The notes beneath the pieces are model-generated. The model saw only the letters and a list, made by a program, of their open reading frames with translations. It had not been told where the DNA came from and ran no database searches. DNA of 64,000 nucleotides from Ascidia mentula (Eukaryota; Chordata; Ascidiacea; Phlebobranchia; Ascidiidae): contig OX387203.1 of assembly GCA_947561715.1 (NCBI GenBank), positions 868,001 through 932,000 on the forward strand. The letters are read 5' to 3'. This document shows positions 12,983 to 23,430 of the stretch, one piece after another. Positions within the stretch are counted from its first letter, which is position 1, and each line of letters starts with the position of its first letter. Made by a program: the position numbers and the translations under genes.

Positions 12983-13008
12983 TTTATTTACAGTAAAAAA
13001 CATTTATT
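12983..13008 (-). terminator. Poly(A) signals of NLR gene A
   Basis: On the minus strand, two AATAAA hexamers (13008-13003 and 12988-12983) lie about 95-120 nt after the stop codon. The same pair is conserved after the stop codon of gene B and of the third LRR tail. The cleavage site itself cannot be read from the sequence. Confidence 0.55.
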
Positions 13009-13101
13009 TTGAACAAATCACAAAAAAACAAATAATTCTGGAAGTCTCGTGTTTCGTTTCAATCCGGACCACTGGAGTCTTCGGATGAGAGGAAGGAATA
13101 T

Positions 13102-14234
13102 TTACTGACGATGCAAACCCTCAACTTTCGGCTGAAAAAAATCGCAAAACTTTCAATTTCATCAAAATTAACAAAACCATGTTTTAAAGCAAATTTAAAT
13201 TAAACAAATTCTTACCGGGTTTTTCAGTTTTTTAATCTCTTCTCTCAAGACTTGAATAGATTCGGAATCGAATCCGCATCGAAACAGCACCAACTCCTCA
13301 TCCACTTTAGGGAGAATCCGACAAATATTTCCAACATCTTTTCGTTCAAACTTGTTGGAAGTCAGGACGAGTTTTCTCAACTATTTAAAATATAAAAGTT
13401 GGTCGGAAATCTTTGTTTCAAACTTTTTTCAAACAGATTTTTTTTCTTAAAACCGGATTAAAATTAACTCCATGTTTTCACTTTTGATTAAAAAAAGTAA
13501 GTTTTATAAAAATATCATGGATTTAAACAAATATTTATTCTCAAAATAATGAAAACCAACCTTGGGTCCCATCTTCAAAATCGCTTCAAAGATCATGTTG
13601 AAAGTTTCGGAATTAAGTTCGCATCCCAGCAACCCCAGCAACAAACCGGGTTCTCGAATCCGTGGGAGGAAATCCGCGAGAGCGAAAACATCCGAAATCT
13701 TCAGTGGGGTTTGGTTGAAATCCAACACCCGAGGACAAGAGAGGGCGATTTCATCTCTAAATATTTCGTCAACTTCCTGTAAATCTACGAGGAAATCTGA
13801 AACAGGGACAAGTTTATTAAAACAAACATGGCGGAAGTTTTCTTAAATCACTAAAACTTTTTATTGGAAACTTCAAACAAGATTTCTTCACTTTTAACCG
13901 GATTTAAACAAGAAAAGATCCAACAAATTAATCAAATACAAAAACATTAACTTACTGGAAGGAAAACATAAACTTTATCCGACAAAAAATATGCGACCTT
14001 TCTTTAAAACTTTCAACCTGAATTAAACATTTTTATTCCATTCTCTTCTATAAGAACAATGGAATTGCGACGTCACAATACTTACTGTGACGTAACAGTT
14101 ACGTTTACAAACACGCATCACACAGACTGGAAATAAATACTAACCTCGTAACTCGTGTTTACGTAAATATAATCCATTAAGCCTTTTTTCTTGCAGGTAT
14201 TTCGAAAGTTTCTTCAACTTTTTCTTACGTTTGT
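13102..14234 (-). CDS. NLR gene A exons 8-11: LRR region and C-terminus
   Basis: Exon 14234-14145 encodes a basic cap (KRKKKLKKLSKYLQEKRL) and runs phase 1 to 1. Exon 13796-13561 begins FLVDLQEVDEIFRDEIALS and contains DFLPRIREPGLLLGL followed by a Cys-Glu-Leu-Asn turn. Exon 13380-13216 (55 codons, phase 0-0) begins LRKLVLTSNKFERKDVGNI and ends KLKNP, a typical ribonuclease-inhibitor-type repeat pair. The last exon 13131-13102 adds nine residues (PKVEGLHRQ) and a TAA stop. About three repeats are present, fewer than in most NLRs. Confidence 0.8.
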
Positions 14235-17200
14235 CTGAAAATAACAAGATCAACATTTACGGCAAAAATAGAAGCCATGTATTTGGATGGGAGAATTATT
14301 TAAACTCCCAATGTGCGTTTTCCACAAATATAACCTGCGTATGTTAGATGCGTAATGAGATGTGAGACTTTCTAAAGGCCGCATCTCTCAATTAAATCCC
14401 AAAAATTGAGTTTTAGAAGTCATTTGTTATTGTGCACCTGGTTACAGTTTCTCTTGTTTGCCAAAAACAATTGCCGGGTCTGATGACTCATGAAGGGGGA
14501 CTACTATTGCTGAACAGAAAAAAAATTGATTGCAGCTGCATTAAGACAGCACATTGGGGGGGTTTGCAAAGGCTAACTGCTAAATTGTCAGTCCTAGGGG
14601 GTGTACAAACAGCCCCGGTGGGGCCCCAAGACAATTACAAGACATCTAATTCTTCATGAATTGTGTAGAGGAGGGTTGGTGGCTTCACTTAATCGCAAAT
14701 GGAGGTAACTTTCTGTGATTCATTTTTTCACAAAACAAACCTACACTTTTTTCTGCTTTTTTGACCAAAATAATGGCCAACAGAGGGTCAAAATGCCCCC
14801 GGGGGAGCAGTTTAACTAGTTATTTCGATTATAAATTTGGCCACAATTCCTTGCCAAGGGTCCGCACTGACAGAAAATCACAAATTGAACATACTTTCTG
14901 TGATTCATTTTTTCACAAAATCAACCTCAATATTTGGGTAGTTTTTCAGCTACATGTACAACAGCACCCTCTACCAATTTACTGCCTGACTAATAACCCT
15001 GAAAAACAAACTAAAACTGCCCCAAACACGCTGAAAATCGCCCTGGCAACAGCCTGTTCATCTGCGCTCATTCAACCAAAACACTGGCGCTCATGCATGA
15101 CCCATTGCATTGTTACACATAATTTTACTCTGTTACGCAGGACAGAGTTCGAGAAGGGCAATTCCCAACCGGGAAAGTCTTTTCCATAGAAATACAGAGA
15201 TGCGGCCTAAACCACGATGCCCGTTTACCCAATATAATGTTAACTTGCAGTGGAAACTGTGTGAAAGTTTAACAGCAAGCTTTTCGCGCAAAGCAACGTT
15301 GTGTAACAAATTGTAAACATGTTTTTGCAAATCGTTTAGGGCCTGTCAATGCAGACAAGTGCAACAAAACAAATATGTTAAATAACAGCAGCATCTTAAC
15401 TTTGCCAATAGTTTCTTTGTCCCAGCTTTTTACACCTAAATGCCTTGCATTACTTTGCTGGTTACAATTATTACAGCAGAATAATTTTCATATTTTTAGA
15501 TGAGAAAAAAGAAAAGATTGTTTTTAATGTAACTGACTACCATGCATTTGTTCCTCATTGTTAAGTGTGGAGGATGCTGGATCACTGGAGTCAGTCTTGA
15601 CTGAGGTTGATGGCAAGATTTTTAGACTAGAACCACTTCCATCACCTGTAAAAAACAATCAAGGTGATAACTGCAATTTAATGGCACTTATGTACACTGT
15701 AAGGGTTAACCCAATACGAAGGCCTTACTTGATAATTTTGACAATAAATAAATTAGTTTACAGTGGCCTAACAACCAAGCTGGACCTGGGCATTCTAGGC
15801 CACTGCTCTGTCTGTGGGAGTTCGCCAGTTGGACTTTAGAGCAGGGATGCACAACTCAAATGTCAAATTTGGCTTGCCAGTGGTTTTTGCCTGTTTTACT
15901 GGGAAAAGGGGATTTAATTCAGCTATGCTGTATTCATAGGCTAATCACTGCTTTAAACCACACCAGGAGTCCATTTCAAGAGCAAATAAAAAAGAGACAT
16001 TTTTGGAGCCATTGAGATCTATAAATATTCATACTGACTGCTTCAGGTACAGCAACAGCAAAATGTTTAAAAAAAGCCAAAATAATTGAGAGCTGCAGAC
16101 AGGGTGTACATGCACCAGCTACACTGGTGAGACATCATAGGTCGAAACAGTGCATGTACACCCTGTCTGCAGCTCTGAAATGTTTACACATGTGAAATGT
16201 TGTAATATTCATACCATTTGACAATTAATTTAAGTGCCCAAAACCACAGGTTTATGCAAAACAATGGATATAATAAATACCAAAGAATTTTTGTGTTACA
16301 AAAATGGTAAACTTCAGTACTTGCACTAAAAATCAATTAAGCAGCGTGTGTGCATAGGGCAGAACTTACTTTTGACATGTCCTAGCTCAACACCATCTAT
16401 TTGAGGTATTCTGGATGCCTCAAGTTCAGCTGCAGCAGTGGAAGTTTCACCAGCTGTAGAAACATGTGCATTACAAAGCAGAAACAAAATACACTGGGAT
16501 ACCATCTGCTTACAGGTACCTTGATGAAACAGCGTACAAACATTTGTTGAAATTACGGTAATATTTTAAATAATTGTCCAGTGGTTTCAACCTGTAAGGG
16601 CTGTTTAAGTGGTGTGCAAAAAATGCAAGATAGACAAATTCGATCCAAAAATGCAAATCAAAACTATGTTTTGTCGTATTGATATTGCATGCTGGGACAT
16701 GTGTCATGAACTTTCAATGGGCATTAAATCCTGTTTCTGGTTGTTATTTTGCATTTTTATATTCAGTTCATAGCACAACAAAACCATACTTTAACACATA
16801 ATACACTGTCAAATCTTGTGCACCACAGTTTAAAAAAGGGAGCATTGTTGTTTTAACAGGTTATGTTTTACTCAAACAGTTTTCTGCTTCGAAAACATTT
16901 CCCACCATATTCCGGCGACTGTTTTGAAAGTTGGGCCTTGGAATTTGTTGCGCCACCCAATGTTTTGGATGAAGTAGATTTTACATTTGTTGAAGCCAAA
17001 CCTCCTCTGCAAGCTGTAAAACATCAAGTCACAATATATAGTATAGCATATATCTTTCTTTTTCTATCAGTTATATTTAAGTTCAATGCTAAGTTTTGTC
17101 AGCAAAAAATATAACAGAAACATTTTTAATACACAAAGACCAAATAAATATAGTACTGACGGATTTTATGCATCTTGGAAATTGTCGTACCGCTGACAGC

Positions 17201-20200
17201 ACTATTGACAGGATCAGATTCTGAACTGGTTTCACTACATCCACTTCCAGAGGCTTGGATAGAAAATTGTAAAATAAAAATAATGGTCATTAAAGCACAA
17301 ACTTTCCAATGCACTGCACATACCTGGTTTGTGTCCGAGCAAAAAACCACACACAAAACGACGAACCATTGCCCAATGGGGTTTGTAAATCAAATCGTCA
17401 ACGATTTGATCAAATTCTTCATCTGACATGAACATAGAAATGTAGTATGCACCAAACATTTCCTGCAGAACTTGATGAAGGTAGTAGAAGAGAACATCTC
17501 TCCCATCAAAGACTCTACGACTGGGAAACCAGGAGAACTTTGCCATTTTGAACACTACATCCTGTACTTTCACATCTTCTAAACCTACTTTTTGAAGGTC
17601 AATATGTGTGAACACAACGGTTTTACGAACCATGCCTTCATATGCCATTTGGCCAAGTGGCAATTTGAGGTTTTCTAATTTCTCTCCTTTTGCATGCTCA
17701 GATTGACCAAGATGTTGCAAAACAACATCAAATACATTAGTTATGGTGGAAATACTCTGTACTTCACCAAATAACCCAGCATAAACAATAAATTGTAAAA
17801 GCATTGGATTGCGGCATAAATCAAGCAATTGTGGAGATTTAGTTGCAAGTTTGCTCCACAATTGTTTTGCTTTATCACCCGAGTAACCATCAAACAGTGT
17901 CTTTGCATCCTCAGGAGAAAGATCACTGACATAAATTGTTGGCTTAGGTCGGAGTCCTAATGGTATTAATAGCAATGAGTGGGGTCGAGAAGTAAAAATC
18001 AATGTAGATTTTGGAAAAAAATGCCTGCTGCAAAGGTTAGCAACAAGCTGTTGTACTGGCAAGGGAGTGCCATACTTCTCATTTACAGGTGCCATGTTTT
18101 CTAGTGTCCAGGTTGCCTGATCTAATCCATCAAATATAAAAGCACACTTTTCTGGGTTGTCTTTCATCCACTGGAAAACCATATTGAGTGTTTCCTGTGA
18201 AGCATGGTTGAACTGGTTATCCAGCAGAAGCTCCTGCAAAGTAAGCTTTCTATCACCGTAGTTTAAATACATGAACCGAAGATGAAGCACTAAGTGATCT
18301 TCTGTTTCTAATTGCCTGCATAATCTCTTTGAAAGAGTGGTTTTGCCGCATCCAGCCGGTCCAAGAAAAGCTAGAAATAAGCCTTGCTTTTTGTGTTCTT
18401 TGAAGCTTGAAACTAGTTGAGGAAATTTGATGTGTTCACCAACAAATCGATCATTGTCCCCCTTGCTTGTTGATGGCTGAAACTCATTTTCCTTTTCAGG
18501 ATCAATTCCTTTGTAAATATCAGTATCTATCAGTGTTGGTTGAACCTCTGCTATTTTAACCTTTTGCAACTCTTCACTGTAAGGGACAACATCGGGATCA
18601 AGATTTTCAAGCTGATACTTTTTGATTTCATCAACTGCCTGTTGCAACTTTTCTTCTGCAAATTTTAAACAGGTTTTTCAGATAATAAATCCACGTTACT
18701 GTGGTTTTTAGACAAAACAGTGGGCTCTAGCATCTATGTTTGGCTGGTTTATTTTTAGTGTAGCATGCTGCATAACCACAACCCAAATTGAGGATTAGCG
18801 TTTATCAGTAAAATTATATTGTAATGGTAACGTCAAATGCCACAGAAAAATGATAAAATCCCCAAGTACAAAAACGGGAAAAATTGTCTGCTGTTTAGTT
18901 TTTTAGCCAACCGTATAATGTATCATCATATTTTCATTTCAAATGCTAATTTACAAAGTTTTAGTTGATCTAACTCTTATTTTACGTCAATTTATGGAAC
19001 TACTTTGCTTCGTAGTAGTAGGAACAAACATAATTTCAGATGACATCAGTAAACATCACAGAGTATATTTAGTTGTAACAGGCAAATTTCGAGTTGTAAC
19101 TCTCTGATTGGTTGGATTTTTACCCACAATGCAGTATACTTAATGGAGATTAAAAAAATCTGCTAAAGGACGCATATTGGTATTTCTACTAAAATAAGTT
19201 TGGCGGCGGAAAATTTGCACCTCGTATTTAATCCTCTGTCACCAAAGAAGGACGCCACAAAGCAATGAGTGATGTATGGGAGTCAATTTTACGGTTGAGT
19301 GAGCACATATGTATGTGCGGTTACTAGGACGAATTTAAGCCAGTTTTGGGCAGTTTTAAGTAGAGTTTTGGGCGTTTTAAGTCATGTAGTTACGTGGTAA
19401 CGGGTGCTATATAAAATTTAGCTAAAAAGGCGGTTCAAACTCCAGGCTATATCTGCGGGACGCATATTGATATTTCTATGAAAATAAGTTTTGGTGCTGG
19501 GAAATGCCCACCGTGTAGACCTGTTTCAAAATAGAAATTCATGCATTACCAAGCAAAGTAGTGATGCATTTAAGTTAAATTTAAGGTTGAATGAGCGCAC
19601 TTGTGCGTGCTGTTGTCATGGCGAATTTTAGGGTGTTTGGGGCAGTTTTAGTGGGGTTTTGAGCTATTTCAATTAGATAGTTACTTGCTGGTTTGTGCTG
19701 CTGAAAATTATGTTGAAAATGGAGCAAAAAAATCAGGCTGTATTTGTGGAAAAATGAATCGTTTAAGTGTCTAATCATTCGTGATTTTACGAAAGATCTA
19801 TCTCATATCTACAAATTTTGATCAAAATTAGTCTCCGAAAAAATGGTTTAGCACCCCCCTGCCCCCCTGGTTACTCAGTATTTTGGTTAAAAGAGCAACA
19901 AAAAATGGAACTGGATTTTGCAGAAAAATAGATCGTTCAACTACCCACTCATTTGCATTTTTTTGTAACTTCCAACTCTTTCTCTATGCAATGGCATCAA
20001 ATTTAGTAGTTGAAAAAGTGTAAAAGCCCTCCCCCCCAGGGCTGTTTATATCCCCTTGTTGGTCATATGATCTTCCAGGAGGCCCAACAAGTCCTTGCTC
20101 TGTACAGTCTCATCCAGAAGCAAAATTTTTTTTTCAACTTTGAAGAATTTTAGGTCCCTATGTAAGTCACAAGACCCATCAACGGACATTGGGAAACAAG

Positions 20201-22798
20201 CGGAACAGTCGCTAGATGCATTAAAGCCGAGGGCCTTGAACACAGGATTTCTCCAATTTAATACCCATACAGGTCTTGCAGAATAATTAAAAATTTATGT
20301 CTGCGTTGAATTACAAAAAAATTCTGGTCCAAGAACAGACCACCGGTGACGGGACCTGCAGCCAACATGGTGTCTGACGGAAGTCAATGTTCATAACGAC
20401 AGTGATGTTTCAATCCTGCTATAACTGACAAATCGCATCCTAAAAGCATGAGCAATCAGTCATGTTGTGTAGCAGCCTACTGTTAATGCCACAGTTCTAA
20501 CCCGCTTTTTTGCCAAGTTAAATAATGTGAGTGATATTTTTTATTATTGTTGAAACTTTCTATTAGTTATGTTCGCAGTTCTAAACTATCCGGCCTGGCG
20601 AAACCTAGTGTGAAGAAAGTGGGCAGAAAAAGTGGACGCGAACACATGAGCGGGAAGTAAATCCATCGAAATCATAATCACTCAGCAAAACATGGGAAAC
20701 AAGCCAGGTTTTGTTAACAAAGTTGTATATTTTGTGTGTTTTCAGAGGACGAACTTTCAGCGATTGTATGAGAGTGTTTCCGTTCCACAGTCAGCAAAAA
20801 AAGCTTCATCGTAGATAAACGTATGGTGTTTCAGCTACAGTGTTTGTTTTACATGTTGGCCAAACAAGCGTGAAGAAAATTCCTCACTTTCTAAGCCCAT
20901 GTGATCGGCGTGAAGATGCCTTGGACTTACTGGCACCGTAGCTTCATTTGACAGTTTGGCTTAACACAAGATGCGGTAAACTGGAATCTTCTGTCCACCG
21001 TAATCCATATTGGAAATAGCTGTCCCTGTACTGTCGTATCTACCAACTGATTTAAACGTTTTCACAAACACTTTTACTTCCCGTATGTTTGCACAGTTTC
21101 GCTTGTCACTGCTACCGAAATATTCCAACACTTGTCCTCAAGTGGTTTGTAAAATGGTTACGTAGGTTATTTGTGATGTCACAAGGTTATAATTTGTGAT
21201 ATTTTATCAATTTTTCACCGCACACACAGTTTGCGAAATCTGTTAAATGCAGTATTCTGACAAGCTGTAAAGTGCACTATTCGTTCAAGTAGACAAAATG
21301 ATCCCAACTCATGATTCTACAAGGGAAGTGAGATCTCCCGAGCATCTGGATCCCAACACAAATTACTAAACACATAAAAGTATCTGAAAACTTTTTTACA
21401 CCTTTCACGCAAAAAAGGTCACGGACAGAATGCTTTCAACTTAAATGCTGAAGTCAGACAAATTCTTATTTCAATCAGAATATTGATTTCCTTAGAAGCA
21501 GAGGTCGGTGCTATGACAACCAAGACACGCACGCCCACAGCCACCAACAATTACCGTAACTGGAATTTAAGGGCACCAGAGGCGGTTGATGGTTGCGCCT
21601 GACGAAACAATTTCCGTGCTTTTGGAAGCGGCTATCCCAACGAAAACAAGCTTCGGGTCATTGCGACTGACGGAAAAGTTAAATCAGATTTAACTCCGCC
21701 GTCAGACGTTTCGAGCGAGAAAATCAAGGCCATCACGGCTATGGCCGTGTTTAGTGTGAATCCTGCTTTAGGCAGTCACTATCTCCGTGGTATATGTTAA
21801 TTGCTCCTGCTCAGTAACTTAATACATGAAGGCCAACGATGAACATTTACAAGAACTTGCGTTCCATGAGATAGCACCAGATTTCCATAGCAATGCATCA
21901 TGCATGGCAACCTAACTGATCATTGGTAGCAAAATTGCTGACAACCATAAACAAAAATGTAGAATTCGGTAAAAACATCATCTGCAGTGACAATTTTAAT
22001 GTGATGATGTCCACGTCATTTAATCAGTGTCTAACGGTCTAAGTCACGTAATATGTTGAATTGGATTCTATGTTGTCGTTGGGGCAAGACACAGATATTA
22101 GTAAATGAGTCGCATTAAGCTAATAATTTTGTCATCTCCAAATGGTCGAACACAAATGCTAAATCAGTTGGGGTTCGACTTGAATACAAGCATTTGTATT
22201 CCAAACTTCCCTAGTAAAACTCTCATACCTCGTTTATCTTCTGCTTCTGTTATGGTTGATTCATGATAATGGGCGTGATGGTGATGTTCTTCCACTGTCT
22301 GATGATGATGTTCTTCCACAGTCTGATGCAGATGTTGTTCCACAGTCTGATGCAGATGTTGTTCCACAGTCTGAAGCAGATGTTCTTCCACAGTCTGATG
22401 CAGATGTTCTTCCACAGTCTGATGCAGATGTTCTTCCACAGTCTGATGCAGATGTTCGTCACCAGTATGTAGGTGTAGGTTCTGGAATAAAACCAGAATA
22501 GTTAAACAACAACAAGGCGGTTTTCTTTTTGGAGTATCTTCACTAAACTAGTGATCGCCAATTTTGGTTGTTCGAAGGAAAGTAATAATTAACTGCATTT
22601 GTAAACGTCACAAAGAGACCACTATGCGTCATAATAATAATTATATTGAAGTGTGATATCTTTGATGTAATACAGCAGATCACTATAAAGTGAATAATCA
22701 ACAAAAACCTTTACTATCAAGAATAAAATCTTTACATTCAAGCTTACCTCGGCAACAATGTTTTGTGGGTTTTCTCCTTCTGTTTGTTGTTCGGCCAT
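13102..22798 (-). CDS. NLR-type gene A: NACHT ATPase with short RI-type LRR tail, 11 exons
   Basis: Exons read from splice sites on the minus strand are 22798-22748, 22481-22229, 18655-17324, 17253-17161, 17013-16906, 16453-16370, 15645-15541, 14234-14145, 13796-13561, 13380-13216 and 13131-13102. Phases agree throughout and the joined length is 2547 nt, giving 848 residues and a TAA stop. NACHT features are Walker A GPAGCGKTT (about residues 200-208), Walker B FIFDGLD (274-280) and a sensor-like LIFTSRP (320-326). Ser/Thr-rich linkers follow, then leucine-rich repeats of ribonuclease-inhibitor type. By family this is a cytosolic pattern-recognition ATPase of the STAND class. No CARD, PYD, DED or Death domain is visible; the N-terminus is His-rich instead. 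The LRR region is short for an NLR. Exon borders are inferred without transcripts, and the 3.6-kb intron after exon 2 could hide a further phase-1 exon. Confidence 0.85.
14700..15200 (-). repeat. Dispersed repeat family member inside NLR gene A intron
   Basis: Inverted copies of the family seen at 19440-19740 lie here, including the word for GAATGAGCGCA and the tail TTTCTATGGAAAAG. They occupy the intron between linker exon 7 and LRR exon 8; gene B lacks this insertion, having only about 550 bp between the flanking exons. Confidence 0.5.
15541..17253 (-). CDS. NLR gene A exons 4-7: Ser/Thr-rich linker cassette
   Basis: Four short exons lie between NACHT and LRR: 17253-17161 (begins SGSGCSETSSESD), 17013-16906 (CRGGLASTNVKSTSSKT), 16453-16370 (GETSTAAAELEASRIPQ) and 15645-15541 (GDGSGSSLKILPSTS). 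All begin and end in phase 1, so any can be skipped or duplicated without changing frame. Composition suggests a flexible, possibly phosphorylated tether. The donor of the second exon is weaker than in gene B: the site used there has changed, leaving a GTGGGA alternative three bases earlier that keeps the frame. I recognise no domain in these exons. Confidence 0.7.
16089..16176. repeat. 27-bp perfect inverted repeat in an NLR gene A intron
   Basis: Left arm 16089-16115 and right arm 16150-16176 are exact reverse complements (AGAGCTGCAGACAGGG outward). The 34-nt loop contains CTGGTGA, a GAC/GTC helix and CGAAAC, resembling a decayed hammerhead ribozyme core on the plus strand. Gene B has only one arm at the same place. 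Confidence 0.8.
17324..18655 (-). CDS. NLR gene A exon 3: NACHT domain
   Basis: A single 1332-nt exon (acceptor TTTGCAG, donor CCAG|GTATGT, phase 1 at both ends) encodes a whole NACHT module. Walker A is GPAGCGKTT; the hydrophobic Walker B strand ends FIFDGLD, with the second acidic residue one position later than in many ATPases, which fits NACHT proteins. LIFTSRP matches the sensor strand, and CRNPMLLQFIVY the helical region after the nucleotide-binding fold. FYYLHQVLQEMFGAYY corresponds to the conserved F-H-x(2)-hydrophobic-Q-E-F/M motif near the end of NLR NACHT regions. A leader of about 95 residues precedes the P-loop and is acidic and Pro/Ser-containing. The binding and hydrolysis residues look intact, so the ATPase is probably functional. 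Confidence 0.92.
18656..22228 (-). other. Intron 2 of NLR gene A, with dispersed repeats
   Basis: This 3.6-kb interval has no exon I can defend. Copies of a dispersed repeat family lie at about 19180-19440 and 19440-19740. The part from about 20290 to 22150 aligns with 57940-59530 in gene B, which lacks the 19440-20280 portion, so that portion is a gene-A-specific insertion or a gene-B deletion. A 65-codon open stretch on the minus strand at 20046-20243 has no convincing splice sites and no counterpart in gene B. Confidence 0.6.
19180..19790 (+). repeat. Two dispersed repeat family members in tandem
   Basis: Two successive copies share CGCATATTG(G/A)TATTTCTA, GTTGAATGAGCGCA-like and GGCAGTTTTAAGTAGAG-like words. 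They lie in intron 2 of NLR gene A; the first is shared with gene B (57600-57910), the second is not. Confidence 0.5.
22229..22481 (-). CDS. NLR gene A exon 2: histidine-rich 8-residue tandem repeat
   Basis: The acceptor TTCCAG lies before 22481 and the donor GAG|GTATGA follows 22229; the exon runs from phase 0 to phase 1, so it can splice directly to the NACHT exon. It starts NLHLHTGDEHLHQT and continues with about eight copies of the unit VEEHLHQT, with L, Q or H substitutions, then a His cluster (HHHHAHYHE) and an acidic end (TEAEDKR). At DNA level it is a 24-bp minisatellite. The His pattern could bind metal or mediate multimerisation; both are guesses. The plus strand is also open through the repeat, but only the minus frame has flanking splice sites. 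Confidence 0.75.
22748..22798 (-). CDS. NLR gene A exon 1 (start exon)
   Basis: This 17-codon exon begins with ATG in a good initiation context (purine at -3, G at +4) and reads MAEQQTEGEN then PQNIVAE before a GAG|GTAAGC donor in phase 0. Gene B carries the same exon with one substitution (P to S). No signal peptide is seen, in keeping with a cytosolic protein. Upstream on the minus strand lies a TATA-rich stretch at about 22835-22865, also shared with gene B, which could serve as promoter. Confidence 0.75.
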
Positions 22799-22799
22799 T

Positions 22800-23430
22800 C
22801 TTGGATTAGCAGGAGTAGTTTTGTATTGCAAGTACAGTATAGATATATATTACACATATATATACAAGCTGTGTAAAAATTTTGTATGCAGTTATGATGC
22901 AACAATGATGTAAATTGTTTCTAATCCAATGTTTTCATTCTGAAATACAAATATTTTATCTCAAACTAATCACGAAATTCGCCTAAGTCAGAATTTCGTA
23001 AAATTTTTGGGCTGCAGGCCTTTTGTATTGAAATTGTTCTCGGCCCGCAATCTTATGTTCCATGAATTTTTCCGCTTTCTCAGCGTGGAAGGCAAAAGAA
23101 AGCAAAAATAAATAACGTAACAGCCTGGATTTAAAATTGCAAGATCTTACGAAACACAAATTTTGCCATAGCGTTGCAAACTGGTGGTTCTCAGTTTAGC
23201 AAACGTCGTATCAAGCTAAGCCTAATTTACCGAGTGTTGTTTGCTTGAAACTCGTAAATGCTTCGGTGATGAAGTTTCAATATTATGTTAAGGTTTAACA
23301 ACGATTTCGTCCTTGCACGAAAAGTTTGTTCAGTAAACAATAAATCGGTTCAATTGTTACAAGCAGAGAAAGTCGGCCATTATTGTTGACAATCTTTTTG
23401 AATTTTTTATACATTTTTTACTTGATTTGG
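22800..23430. other. Upstream region of NLR gene A
   Basis: The first 100 bp upstream of the start codon is TATA-rich and conserved with gene B. The rest (22900-23430) has no gene, repeat or structure that I can support. Confidence 0.45.

Noticed and set aside
20046-20243. 65-codon minus-strand open stretch inside the gene A intron
   Set aside because: No convincing acceptor or donor, absent from gene B, and no recognisable family; it could still be a fragment of a mobile element.
22256-22501. Plus-strand open frame with DVLPQSDA-type repeats
   Set aside because: It is the antisense reading of the His-rich exon; splice sites and phase support only the minus strand.
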